34,508 nt of DNA, from the NCBI GenBank assembly GCA_022711395.1, contig JAKLFA010000003.1:1-34508 (forward strand), given 5' to 3'. The position numbers were made by a program, and so were the translations under genes. The first letter of the stretch is position 1. Every line of letters begins with the position of its first letter. Under the pieces are notes generated by a model. It was not told where the DNA came from, did not search any database, and saw nothing but the letters and a program-made list of their open reading frames with translations. Shown here piece by piece: positions 6,683 to 13,957 of the stretch. This DNA is from Candidatus Omnitrophota bacterium (GTDB lineage Bacteria > Omnitrophota > Gorgyraeia > Zapsychrales > JANLHA01).

Positions 6683-9149
6683 CGATCGATATCAAACGGT
6701 TAGGAACAACGATGAACTTGCGGATCTCCTTGCCGCTGACATAGCCGGCGATCTTTTCATTGGCCAAAACAAGGCTCCGCAAGACCTCCTCTGCAGCGTC
6801 AGCAGGAAGCTCGACCTTAGCCCGGACCTTACCGTTGACCTGAACAACGACCAGGGCCGTTCGTTGAAGAAGCGCCTGCTCATCAAAACATGGCCACTTC
6901 GCTTTCATGACCGAAGGCGAAAAACCCATTGTCTGCCAAAGCTCTTCACACAAATGCGGAACGATCGGCGCAAGAAGAAGGATCACCGTCTCGATCGCGC
7001 GGTTCAAAAGGGCCTGTTTGCCTTCATCACCGCAAGGATCGAATTTTTCCAGTCTGTTCATCAGGATCATGATCTGCGCGATCGCTGTATTGAATTTAAG
7101 GTCTTCGGAGAAATCGCTGGTGACTTTTCTGATCGCGGCATGAAGCTCCCGGTAAAGGCCCTGATCGTCCTGATCAAAATTCCGGGCATCAAAATCCCCT
7201 TTGACCGGACGATGGCGCTTCTGAGCCGCGTTATAAATGCGGGACAAAAATTTCCATGCCCCATCGATAGCCCCATCATTCCATTCCAACTGATCTTCAG
7301 GAGGCGCCGCAAAAAGGATAAACAGACGCAGCGTATCCGCGCCATAACGCTCAATGACCGACCCTGGATCGACGATGTTGCCGCGTGATTTGGACATGAC
7401 CTCGCCGTCCTTGAGGACCATGCCCTGCGTAAGAAGCCTGTCGAACGGCTCATCGATCTTCAGAAGTCCCAGGTCACGCAAAAATTTCGTGAAAAACCTC
7501 GAATACAAAAGATGCAGGATCGCGTGTTCTATTCCCCCTATATACTGATCCACCGGCATCCAGTAACGCGCCTTGTCTTCATCAAAGATCTTGTCGTGGT
7601 TATGAGCATCGCAGTACCTTAAATAATACCACGAAGAATCAAAAAATGTCGCCATGGTGTCTGTTTCCCGCCGGGCAGAAGCGCCGCATTTCGGGCAGCG
7701 CGCCTCCACAAAATCCTTGCACTGCGCCAAGGGGCTTCCTCCCTCGCCGGTGATCTGAATGTTTTTAGGCAGGACGACCGGCAGGTCTTGGTCCGGAACC
7801 GGGACAGTCCCGCAGGTCTTGCAATAGATCATCGGGATGGGCGTTCCCCAATACCGTTGTCGGGAGATCAACCAGTCGCGCAGGCGCCAATGCACTGTGA
7901 TCGTTCCTGTCTTCTGGCCTTCCATCCATTCCGCAATCTTGTGTTTCGCCCCTTCATTCTCCAGACCGTCGAACCGCTGAGAATGAACCAGCTTACCCGG
8001 ACCGACATAAGCCTCCGTCATCTTCTCCACCGTCAGATCCGGACGCTGCGGGTCCTGAATAACGATCCGCATCGGCAGGCTGTGCTCCCGGGCAAAAAGA
8101 AAATCCCGCTGGTCATGGGTCGGGACAGCCATGATCGCCCCGGTCCCGTATTCCATCAAAACATAATCCGCGATCCAGATCGGGACTTCCTCTCCATTGA
8201 CAGGATTGACCGCATAGGCACCCGTAAACACGCCCTCTTTACGCTGATCACCGGACATCCGCAAAGACTTGCTCAAATTTTTGGTCTTCTCGATAAAAAC
8301 CTTAACATCCGTTTCTCGTGAAGTTCCGTCCACCAGCCGTTCGACCAAGGGGTGCTCCGGCGCCAAAACAACATAGGTCGCCCCGAAGATCGTATCCGGA
8401 CGCGTCGTAAAGATCGGAATCGTTTCTCCGGTCTTGACCTCTTTAAAATACATCTCCACCCCGTAGCTTTTCCCGATCCAGTTTTCCTGCATGGCGCATA
8501 CGCGGAGTGGCCAATTTTTCAAAGTCCCGAGGTCCTGTAAAAGCTGCTCCGAATATTCCGTGATCTTTAAATACCACTGCTCAAGGTCCTTCTGCTCGAC
8601 TTCGTTCTTGCAACGCCAGCATTTATTCTCTATGACCTCTTCATTGGCTAACGTTGTCTCGCAACTCGGGCACCAGTTGACCGGCGAAGCCTTTTTATAA
8701 GCCAACCCTTTCTTGAACATCTGGATAAAGATCCATTGATTCCATTTATAATATTGTTCATCGCAGGTGGCGATCTCCCGGTCCCAATCGTAGGAAAATC
8801 CCATCTTGATAAAATCGGCGTGCATTTGTTCAATACAGCGGTAGGTCCATTTACCCGGATCGGTGCTGTTTTTGATCGCAGCGTTCTCCGCCGGCTGACC
8901 AAAGGCGTCATAACCGATCGGATGCAGTACATTATATCCCTGCATCATCTTAAAACGGGCTACCACATCAGCGATCGTATAATTCCGGACATGGCCCATA
9001 TGAATGCGTCCGGAGGGATAGGGGAACATCTCGAGACAATAAAATTTTTTCTTAGATGGGTCCGCTTCCGCCTGAAAGGTTTTCTGCTTTTGCCAAAACG
9101 CCTGCCATTTGGATTCAATCCGCTGAATTTCGTGTGTTGTGTAGGCCAT
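6675..9149 (-). CDS. leuS: Leucyl-tRNA synthetase
   Basis: Class I synthetase that charges tRNA-Leu and edits mischarged products. The length, 824 residues, is normal for the bacterial enzyme. The HIGH-type motif is HMGH (50-53) in FPYPSGRIHMGHVRNY. Zinc-type cysteine pairs lie at C160/C163 and C177/C180. The CP1 editing domain contains TTRPDTIFGATY (about 248-259). DWLISRQRYWG precedes a second cysteine cluster (C485/C488), and the KMSKS-type loop is VMSKS at 584-588. The C-terminal anticodon-binding region ends with VQVNGKVRAKVELP. A strong promoter lies 40-65 nt upstream, and I see no T-box or leader peptide in the short leader. Confidence 0.97.
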   Translation of the reverse strand: MAYTTHEIQRIESKWQAFWQKQKTFQAEADPSKKKFYCLEMFPYPSGRIHMGHVRNYTIADVVARFKMMQGYNVLHPIGYDAFGQPAENAAIKNSTDPGKWTYRCIEQMHADFIKMGFSYDWDREIATCDEQYYKWNQWIFIQMFKKGLAYKKASPVNWCPSCETTLANEEVIENKCWRCKNEVEQKDLEQWYLKITEYSEQLLQDLGTLKNWPLRVCAMQENWIGKSYGVEMYFKEVKTGETIPIFTTRPDTIFGATYVVLAPEHPLVERLVDGTSRETDVKVFIEKTKNLSKSLRMSGDQRKEGVFTGAYAVNPVNGEEVPIWIADYVLMEYGTGAIMAVPTHDQRDFLFAREHSLPMRIVIQDPQRPDLTVEKMTEAYVGPGKLVHSQRFDGLENEGAKHKIAEWMEGQKTGTITVHWRLRDWLISRQRYWGTPIPMIYCKTCGTVPVPDQDLPVVLPKNIQITGEGGSPLAQCKDFVEARCPKCGASARRETDTMATFFDSSWYYLRYCDAHNHDKIFDEDKARYWMPVDQYIGGIEHAILHLLYSRFFTKFLRDLGLLKIDEPFDRLLTQGMVLKDGEVMSKSRGNIVDPGSVIERYGADTLRLFILFAAPPEDQLEWNDGAIDGAWKFLSRIYNAAQKRHRPVKGDFDARNFDQDDQGLYRELHAAIRKVTSDFSEDLKFNTAIAQIMILMNRLEKFDPCGDEGKQALLNRAIETVILLLAPIVPHLCEELWQTMGFSPSVMKAKWPCFDEQALLQRTALVVVQVNGKVRAKVELPADAAEEVLRSLVLANEKIAGYVSGKEIRKFIVVPNRLISIVV

Positions 9150-9185
9150 AATTATTCCGCATTTTTATGAGTGAAAGGAAGTCAA

Positions 9186-9214
9186 ATTATAACAGAATAT
9201 TCAAAAAAAGGCAA
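9186..9214 (-). promoter_or_regulatory. Predicted promoter of leuS
   Basis: On the minus strand TTGCCT (9214-9209), 17 nt, TATAAT (9191-9186). The -10 box is perfect. Transcription should start near 9179, leaving a leader of about 30 nt. Confidence 0.65.
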
Positions 9215-9233
9215 AGATCCCCTATTCTTGAAC

Positions 9234-9851
9234 TTAAAAAAGGGTGTCTTGGTGCTGCGTGAACTTAAAACTGGGCTTTTGAACGCCAAATTCCCTTAGG
9301 ACATCTTGAAGTTTTGAGAACCCTTGTTCTTCCGCGATCATCAAAAGACGGTTAAAGACCTGAACGGTCAACTGCACATCGGCAAGGGCCCGGTGAGTCG
9401 TTCCGACCTTAAAACCCAGCGCCTTGGCCATCCCGCCTAAGCGGTAACTGGATAAATGCGGCAAGAAATATTTGGCCAGCTTGATCGTATCAAGAGCCGG
9501 CGTCTCTTCCCTTAATTTATAGCCGGCCAAAGACAGTTCATAACAGACAAAATCAAGATCGAATTTCACGTTCTGCCCGCAAAGGCAAGCTCCGCCGACA
9601 AAATCCACAAAACGGGGAAGGAATTCGGCGGATGTCGGGGCTTGAGCGACCATTTCAGGAGTGATCTTGTGGACCGCCTGAGCCTGGGAGGGGATCTCTC
9701 GTTTGGGATTGACAAAGGATTCCAGCGTTTCGATGATCTTTCCGCCCTTGACACGGGCTGCCGCGAGCTCCAGGATCCTGTCCCCCTCCAAAGGAGATAG
9801 GCCGGTGGTCTCCACATCAAAGATCACATATTCCGTTTCGCGCGCCAGCAC
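9234..9851 (-). CDS. DEDDh 3'-5' exonuclease, DNA polymerase III epsilon-like
   Basis: A 205-residue RNase T/DnaQ-fold exonuclease. All four metal/catalytic motifs are visible: FDVETTGL (first Asp and Glu, near residues 12-14), GQNVKFDLDF (second Asp), and HRALADV (catalytic His and last Asp). GTG 9851 is chosen because GGAAGGA stands 9 nt upstream; a TTG at 9872 would put that site inside the coding sequence. It could be the proofreading epsilon subunit, or the stand-alone exonuclease/PolC-type module found next to unrelated genes. No helicase or UvrC-like domain is fused. It is transcribed from its own promoter, divergent from thiS, and stops 20 nt before the leuS -35 box. Confidence 0.82.
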   Translation of the reverse strand: MLARETEYVIFDVETTGLSPLEGDRILELAAARVKGGKIIETLESFVNPKREIPSQAQAVHKITPEMVAQAPTSAEFLPRFVDFVGGACLCGQNVKFDLDFVCYELSLAGYKLREETPALDTIKLAKYFLPHLSSYRLGGMAKALGFKVGTTHRALADVQLTVQVFNRLLMIAEEQGFSKLQDVLREFGVQKPSFKFTQHQDTLF

Positions 9852-9896
9852 TGTGTTGTATCCTTCCGTCAAACGGTAATTTCAAAATTCCGTTGC

Positions 9897-9925
9897 ATCA
9901 TACACCGATAACGCCTGTTTGTCAA
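9897..9925 (-). promoter_or_regulatory. Predicted promoter of the exonuclease gene
   Basis: On the minus strand TTGACA (9925-9920), 17 nt, TATGAT (9902-9897): perfect -35, near-perfect -10. It lies back to back with the thiS promoter at 9937-9965, only 11 nt apart. Confidence 0.72.
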
Positions 9926-9936
9926 AATGGAATGAT

Positions 9937-9965
9937 TTGCAATTTCAAATGAATCGTAATATGAT
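9937..9965 (+). promoter_or_regulatory. Predicted promoter of thiSGH
   Basis: TTGCAA (9937-9942), 17 nt, TATGAT (9960-9965). The start of transcription would be near 9972, leaving about 28 nt before thiS. That is too short to hold a TPP riboswitch, and no such element is seen. Confidence 0.65.
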
Positions 9966-9999
9966 GATGTCCGACATTTAAAACCCAAGGATTTGCGCC

Positions 10000-10200
10000 A
10001 TGAAATTGACGCTTAACGGTAAATCAAAAGAGATTATGGACAGCTCAACGCTGGCCGCCGTGGTCCGCGACCACTGCCAGAACCCTGAACACGTGGTCGC
10101 AGAGCTCAACGGCTCCATCATCGGACGCGCTCTCTGGGAAAACACCGTCTTAAAAGAGAATGATCGCCTGGAGCTCGTCAGCTTTGTGGGAGGCGGATAA
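10000..10200 (+). CDS. thiS: Sulfur carrier protein ThiS
   Basis: ThiS carries sulfur as a C-terminal thiocarboxylate for the thiazole ring of thiamine. The 66-residue product has the ubiquitin-like pattern (MKLTLNGKSKEI, ALWENTVLKENDRLELV) and ends in the required diglycine (FVGGG). AAGGA lies about 9 nt before the ATG. It heads the thiS-thiG-thiH operon. The adenylylating enzyme ThiF is encoded 3.7 kb downstream. Confidence 0.95.
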   Translation: MKLTLNGKSKEIMDSSTLAAVVRDHCQNPEHVVAELNGSIIGRALWENTVLKENDRLELVSFVGGG

Positions 10201-10206
10201 CTCATT

Positions 10207-10989
10207 ATGATGACCGTTCAAAATGACAATCTGATTATCGCAGGAAAGACATTTACCAGCCGTTTTCTTTTAGGAACCGGTAAGTTCTCCAGCAAAACAG
10301 CCCTGGCTGAAAGCATCGCCGCTTCAAACTCGGAGATCGTTACCGTGGCCTTAAGACGCATTGATATCGACCGGCATGAAGAGAACATCATCCAATACAT
10401 CCCGAAAAACGTGACCCTTTTGGTCAACACCTCCGGAGCGCGCAATGCCAAAGAAGCCTTACGCATCGCCCATCTGGCGAGGGAAAGCGGCTGCGGAAAC
10501 TGGATCAAGGTCGAAGTGATCAATGACTCAAAATACCTTCTGCCTGACAATGCCGAGACGGTCAAAGCGACCGAGCTTCTGGTCAAGGAAGGCTTTATTG
10601 TTCTTCCGTATATGTCACCTGATCTTTACATCGCCCGGGAACTTGTCGCGGCCGGAGCTGCGACCATCATGCCTTTAGGCTCTCCGATCGGTTCGAACAA
10701 AGGCCTCAAGACCAAAGAACTTATTCAGATCCTGATCAACGAAATTGATATCCCGATCATTGTGGACGCCGGGCTAGGCGCTCCGTCACAGGCAGCGGAA
10801 GCCATGGAAATGGGAGCTGACGCAGTCTTGGTCAATACCGCCGTCGCGACCGCCGGAAAGCCGCAACTCATCGCCCAAGCTTTCGCTGAGGCCGTAAAAG
10901 CCGGCCGGCTGGCTTATTTAAGCGGCCTTCCTTTAGAAAAAATTTCTGCCGAAGCATCATCCCCCCTCACGGGATTTTTATATGAATAA
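10207..10989 (+). CDS. thiG: Thiazole synthase ThiG
   Basis: ThiG condenses 1-deoxy-D-xylulose 5-phosphate, dehydroglycine and ThiS thiocarboxylate into thiazole phosphate. The 260-residue TIM barrel is full length. Visible marks are [10 protein letters not shown] near the N-terminus, [16 protein letters not shown] with the Schiff-base Lys101 (Lys96 in B. subtilis), [12 protein letters not shown] in the phosphate-binding region, and [30 protein letters not shown] near the end. It begins 6 nt after the thiS stop at a double ATG. Its last 8 nt overlap a possible upstream start for thiH (ATG 10982). Confidence 0.96.
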   Translation: MMTVQNDNLIIAGKTFTSRFLLGTGKFSSKTALAESIAASNSEIVTVALRRIDIDRHEENIIQYIPKNVTLLVNTSGARNAKEALRIAHLARESGCGNWIKVEVINDSKYLLPDNAETVKATELLVKEGFIVLPYMSPDLYIARELVAAGAATIMPLGSPIGSNKGLKTKELIQILINEIDIPIIVDAGLGAPSQAAEAMEMGADAVLVNTAVATAGKPQLIAQAFAEAVKAGRLAYLSGLPLEKISAEASSPLTGFLYE

Positions 10990-11015
10990 AACACCCTTAC
11001 TTGAACGTTTCGCCC

Positions 11016-12035
11016 ATGCATTTTGATCTCGCAAACATTCAGGATATCCTTTCCAATCAGGACCCCCGGCTGACCGAGCGGTTGGCGCAGGAAGCCGCCC
11101 GCATCACGCGCCAATATTTCGGGCGGGCGATATCATTATACGCTCCGCTTTACATTTCCAATTATTGCTCATGCTTCTGCACTTATTGCGGCTTCAACAA
11201 TCACAACCATATCCCGCGCCTGAAACTCACTGCCGATCAGATCGAGCAGGAAATGCAGAAGATCGCGCAATCCGGAATCGAAAACATCCTGATCCTGACC
11301 GGTGAATCCTATCAAATGACCCCGTTGTCTTATTTAAAAGAAACCGTCCTGATCTCAAAAAAATATTTTTCAAGCACTGCGCTGGAGATCCACCCTCTTG
11401 AGGAAGAAGAATACAGGGAGCTTTACCTGGCCGGAGCCGATAGTGTCACCCTCTATCAGGAAACCTACAACCGCAGCCGTTACGCCGAAGTCCACCTGGC
11501 AGGAAAAAAGAAAGATTATGATTTCCGTTACCAAGCCCCCGAACGCATCGCGCGGGCGGGATTCCGTCAGATCTCATTAGGCATTCTCTTAGGAATTTCT
11601 GACCTGGCTGAAGACCTTTTCGCTCTATTCTCTCATTTGCGCCATATGGAACAAACATTTCCAGGAGTGGAATACAGCCTTTCATTCCCTCGACTGCGCC
11701 AGATCAAGGGAAAAGATCTTTCCCTGTCACGCATTGATGATATTTCCTTTATTAAAACGATCTGCCTGGCCCGCATCTCTTTTCCCAGGATCGGTATCAA
11801 CCTTTCAACCCGCGAGTCACCCACATTACGCGATCACGCCATTGAGCTTGGCGTTACCCGGATCTCCGCAGGTTCCAATACCTCTGTAGGGGGCTATTCG
11901 ACAGCTGATCCGGAGAGACAGAACCCGCAATTCGATATTGCGGACAGCCGCTCCGTGCCTGAAATGCTCCGCATGCTCAAAGACCGCCGCTTCGACCCCG
12001 TCCTAACGGACTGGCGACGGATCGACAATACTTAA
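11016..12035 (+). CDS. thiH: 2-iminoacetate synthase ThiH (radical SAM tyrosine lyase), N-terminus doubtful
   Basis: ThiH cleaves tyrosine to dehydroglycine and p-cresol using a 4Fe-4S cluster and S-adenosylmethionine, feeding ThiG without oxygen. The radical SAM motif is C51-x3-C55-x2-C58 (NYCSCFCTYCGF) with an extra Cys53. LYAPLYISN just before it and the later SLSFPRLR, NLSTRESP and SAGSNTSVGGY match the family. From ATG 11016 the product is 339 residues, about 30 short at the N-terminus, and no ribosome binding site precedes it. An ATG at 10982, overlapping the thiG stop, opens a 14-codon frame ending TTT TGA that would flow into thiH after a +1 shift (see findings). Confidence 0.93.
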   Translation: MHFDLANIQDILSNQDPRLTERLAQEAARITRQYFGRAISLYAPLYISNYCSCFCTYCGFNNHNHIPRLKLTADQIEQEMQKIAQSGIENILILTGESYQMTPLSYLKETVLISKKYFSSTALEIHPLEEEEYRELYLAGADSVTLYQETYNRSRYAEVHLAGKKKDYDFRYQAPERIARAGFRQISLGILLGISDLAEDLFALFSHLRHMEQTFPGVEYSLSFPRLRQIKGKDLSLSRIDDISFIKTICLARISFPRIGINLSTRESPTLRDHAIELGVTRISAGSNTSVGGYSTADPERQNPQFDIADSRSVPEMLRMLKDRRFDPVLTDWRRIDNT

Positions 12036-12052
12036 AACAGGATAAAATACGC

Positions 12053-12081
12053 TTTTTAAACCAAAATTTTTCCCTTATAAT
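12053..12081 (+). promoter_or_regulatory. Candidate promoter of the 74-residue membrane protein
   Basis: TTTTTA (12053-12058), 17 nt, TATAAT (12076-12081). The -10 box is perfect and the -35 is poor. It lies in the 75-nt gap after thiH. Confidence 0.4.
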
Positions 12082-12110
12082 ATTTTTGAACTTTGAAAAA
12101 AGGGGACGTT

Positions 12111-12335
12111 ATGCATCCACAAAATACCAAGGCTTTGGAATCCTTATCCCTGACCTGCCACTTGGTCGGCCTCATTAACACGTTCATCGGCTTAAGCATT
12201 TCATTCATGCTTCTCATCAAAAGGGAGTTCACCCAGATCCATTTTGGCATTTATATTTTTATCACCGGCTACGCCATGGTGAAGATCGCGCAAAAGATCT
12301 CCAATGTCGTGACCAGCGAACCAAACAATTCATAA
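12111..12335 (+). CDS. Small two-helix membrane protein, unknown function
   Basis: A 74-residue protein with two predicted membrane helices (about 17-36 and 43-60) separated by KREFTQ, and a short polar tail. The ATG at 12111 is preceded by AAGGGG about 6 nt upstream, so the extra upstream residues from TTG 12093 are unlikely. I do not recognise a family. It lies between the thiSGH operon and a secreted protein gene starting 6 nt after its stop, so those two are probably cotranscribed. Confidence 0.65.
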   Translation: MHPQNTKALESLSLTCHLVGLINTFIGLSISFMLLIKREFTQIHFGIYIFITGYAMVKIAQKISNVVTSEPNNS

Positions 12336-12341
12336 ACGCAC

Positions 12342-12797
12342 ATGCGCGCCTTAAGCACCTTTATAATCTGCCTTCTTTTCTGGACTCCGCCCCTCTCATC
12401 TGAGCCCGTGCTGCCGATGGGCAGTGTTTCCGTGATGATTCTAGATCGTGGCGCGGCTCTACGCCCCATTCCGGTCCGTTACGAAGAAAACAACCAGGCC
12501 GTCATCCGCAACCTCGAGCTGATTTTTTTGGAAACCGACCGTGAGACCAATAAAACAAACATCCTGCTTCTAAAAGGAGCGGTTCAAAACCGGCTGCCTC
12601 GCGATCTGGTCAACGCCCAGGTCAACATTTCTTTCTTGAATAAGGACGGAGAAACGATCCGTTCTGAACAAAGGGACATCCTTCCACGCCGCCTTGAAAA
12701 AGGCGATAACGGCGGGCGGTTCTTTGTAAAAACAGAATATTCAGAAGACATCGCTCTGATCGAAATCACTTTGGACTGGAAGGGAAAGACCCAATGA
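12342..12797 (+). CDS. Secreted protein with an FxLYD-like beta domain
   Basis: A 151-residue protein with an N-terminal signal sequence (about residues 1-20, cut near PLSS-EP). A stretch of about 70 residues follows in which LKGAVQNRLPRDLVNAQVNI and SFLNKDGETIRSEQ resemble the FxLYD pattern (a conserved N between strands, then a D-x-D-G turn). Such domains are small extracytoplasmic beta sandwiches of unknown role. It starts 6 nt after the preceding small membrane protein gene, with no clear ribosome binding site, so coupling is likely. The domain name is a by-eye match only. Confidence 0.6.
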   Translation: MRALSTFIICLLFWTPPLSSEPVLPMGSVSVMILDRGAALRPIPVRYEENNQAVIRNLELIFLETDRETNKTNILLLKGAVQNRLPRDLVNAQVNISFLNKDGETIRSEQRDILPRRLEKGDNGGRFFVKTEYSEDIALIEITLDWKGKTQ

Positions 12798-12798
12798 A

Positions 12799-12829
12799 AA
12801 AGCGGGGCCGCTTTTAAGCACCCCGCTTT
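12799..12829. terminator. Bidirectional terminator between convergent genes
   Basis: AAAGCGGGG (12799-12807) pairs with CCCCGCTTT (12821-12829) across a 13-nt loop. On the minus strand the stem runs into TTTTT, so it best serves the zf-TFIIB gene at 12852-13379. On the plus strand the tail is only TTT. Confidence 0.65.
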
Positions 12830-12851
12830 CAGTTGCATCCGGTTTAAAGCT

Positions 12852-13379
12852 CTAGAACGCTCCCCAATCCTGTTTTCCCGGAACATAATAGGTCGGACAG
12901 ATAAATTTGAACATCCTGGCGAACTTCTGGGCTTTGGCAAGGGACTCCTGAGATCTTTTGCGCTCTTCAGCCGTGGCTAAAGCGAATACATCATTAAAAT
13001 ATTGATCCGCCGCGGCTTCGCGGTCTTTTTCCGTCTTATAAAGGCCTCTGATATCGCGCAATTCACCGGCGTCCAGCCAGATCCCGCCACAGGAGGCGCA
13101 TTCATCAACTTCCACGTTCCGTTTCAAGCTGAAAAAATGTTTCATCATCTTGATCCCGCTGCAGCGCGGGCAAGAGCGTTTTTCTTCCGGACGAACCTTG
13201 GCCTTGGGATCACGCTCGACATCCAAAAGCGCCTCCCCGGCGTGTTCATGCTGTTCGTCGACTTTTTCAAGCTCAAAATTATCGAACCATACTCCGCCGC
13301 AGCCGCCCTGACAGACATCGACCTTAATATCGCCAGCTTTCATTTCGGTTAACACATGTTGACAGGCAGGACACTTCAT
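12852..13379 (-). CDS. Double zf-TFIIB zinc-binding protein
   Basis: A 175-residue soluble protein with two zinc-ribbon units of the zf-TFIIB type. The first has C3-x2-C6 and C23-x3-C27 followed by GGVWFDNFEL. The second has C70-x2-C73 and C94-x2-C97 followed by GGIWLDAGEL. The C-terminal third is charged and helical. ATG 13379 is chosen because GAGGAG stands 7 nt upstream; the frame is open 30 nt further. The family is widespread in bacteria with no settled function. It is divergent from the DoxX gene and has its own promoter. Confidence 0.82.
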   Translation of the reverse strand: MKCPACQHVLTEMKAGDIKVDVCQGGCGGVWFDNFELEKVDEQHEHAGEALLDVERDPKAKVRPEEKRSCPRCSGIKMMKHFFSLKRNVEVDECASCGGIWLDAGELRDIRGLYKTEKDREAAADQYFNDVFALATAEERKRSQESLAKAQKFARMFKFICPTYYVPGKQDWGAF

Positions 13380-13408
13380 ATTCAGACTCCTCTTGTTCCA
13401 TTTGTTCA

Positions 13409-13438
13409 ATTATAAACATATTCTAAGCCCGAAGGCAA
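13409..13438 (-). promoter_or_regulatory. Predicted promoter of the zf-TFIIB gene
   Basis: On the minus strand TTGCCT (13438-13433), 18 nt, TATAAT (13414-13409). It has the same -35 sequence as the leuS promoter. Confidence 0.55.
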
Positions 13439-13463
13439 CTCAAGAAAAATAAAATTTCAGCTG

Positions 13464-13492
13464 TGGATAACCGCTCCTTAAATGTGTACAAT
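13464..13492 (+). promoter_or_regulatory. Candidate promoter of doxX-thiF
   Basis: TGGATA (13464-13469), 17 nt, TACAAT (13487-13492), about 30 nt before the DoxX ATG. It is divergent from the zf-TFIIB promoter. Confidence 0.45.
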
Positions 13493-13522
13493 AAATTTAT
13501 CAAAATCAAAAAGGAGGGTGCC

Positions 13523-13957
13523 ATGTGTCTATGCCAAATCCCTGAGCGATGGAAGCCCATTGGATTTCTCATCCTGAGGGCCGGGATCGGAAGCATGTTC
13601 ATCTATCACGGAATGGGGAAATTTCTGGCCGGCCCAGATGTCCTGGCCAAGGTCGGAAGCGCGCTTTCCTTCCTTGGGATCCATTCAGGCCACTATTTTT
13701 TCGGGATCATGGCCGCCTTATCGGAAGTGGGCGGAGGCGCATGCCTTATTTTAGGGCTGTTCTTCCTTCCGGCTTCTTTTTTTCTGTTTTTCACGATGTG
13801 CGTGGCCTCAACCATGCATTTATTGAACGGAGATGGACTCAAGGTCGCTTCCCACGCCGTTGAGGCCGGGATCCTGTTTTTGAGCCTGATGTTCATCGGG
13901 CCAGGTCCGTTGGCCCTGGATAATATAATCCGTAAACACTGCCCATGCAAAAAATGA
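13523..13957 (+). CDS. DoxX-family membrane protein
   Basis: A 144-residue protein with four predicted membrane helices. LILRAGIGSMFIYHGMGKFL is the typical DoxX opening, and SEVGGGACLILGLF and SHAVEAGILFLSLMFIGPG mark the later helices. DoxX proteins are linked to thiol or redox systems and quinone-associated functions, but roles differ. ATG 13523 follows AAGGAGG by 5 nt, a strong site. Both ends carry Cys-x-Cys (C2-x-C4 and C140-x-C142). Its last bases overlap the start of thiF, so the two are probably coupled. Confidence 0.82.
   Translation: MCLCQIPERWKPIGFLILRAGIGSMFIYHGMGKFLAGPDVLAKVGSALSFLGIHSGHYFFGIMAALSEVGGGACLILGLFFLPASFFLFFTMCVASTMHLLNGDGLKVASHAVEAGILFLSLMFIGPGPLALDNIIRKHCPCKK

Noticed and set aside
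9150-9233. T-box or attenuator before leuS
   Set aside because: The predicted leader is only about 30 nt, with no specifier loop, no T-box core and no terminator hairpin.
9872-9999. TPP riboswitch before thiSGH
   Set aside because: I found no CTGAGA-type core, and the promoter leaves about 28 nt of leader.
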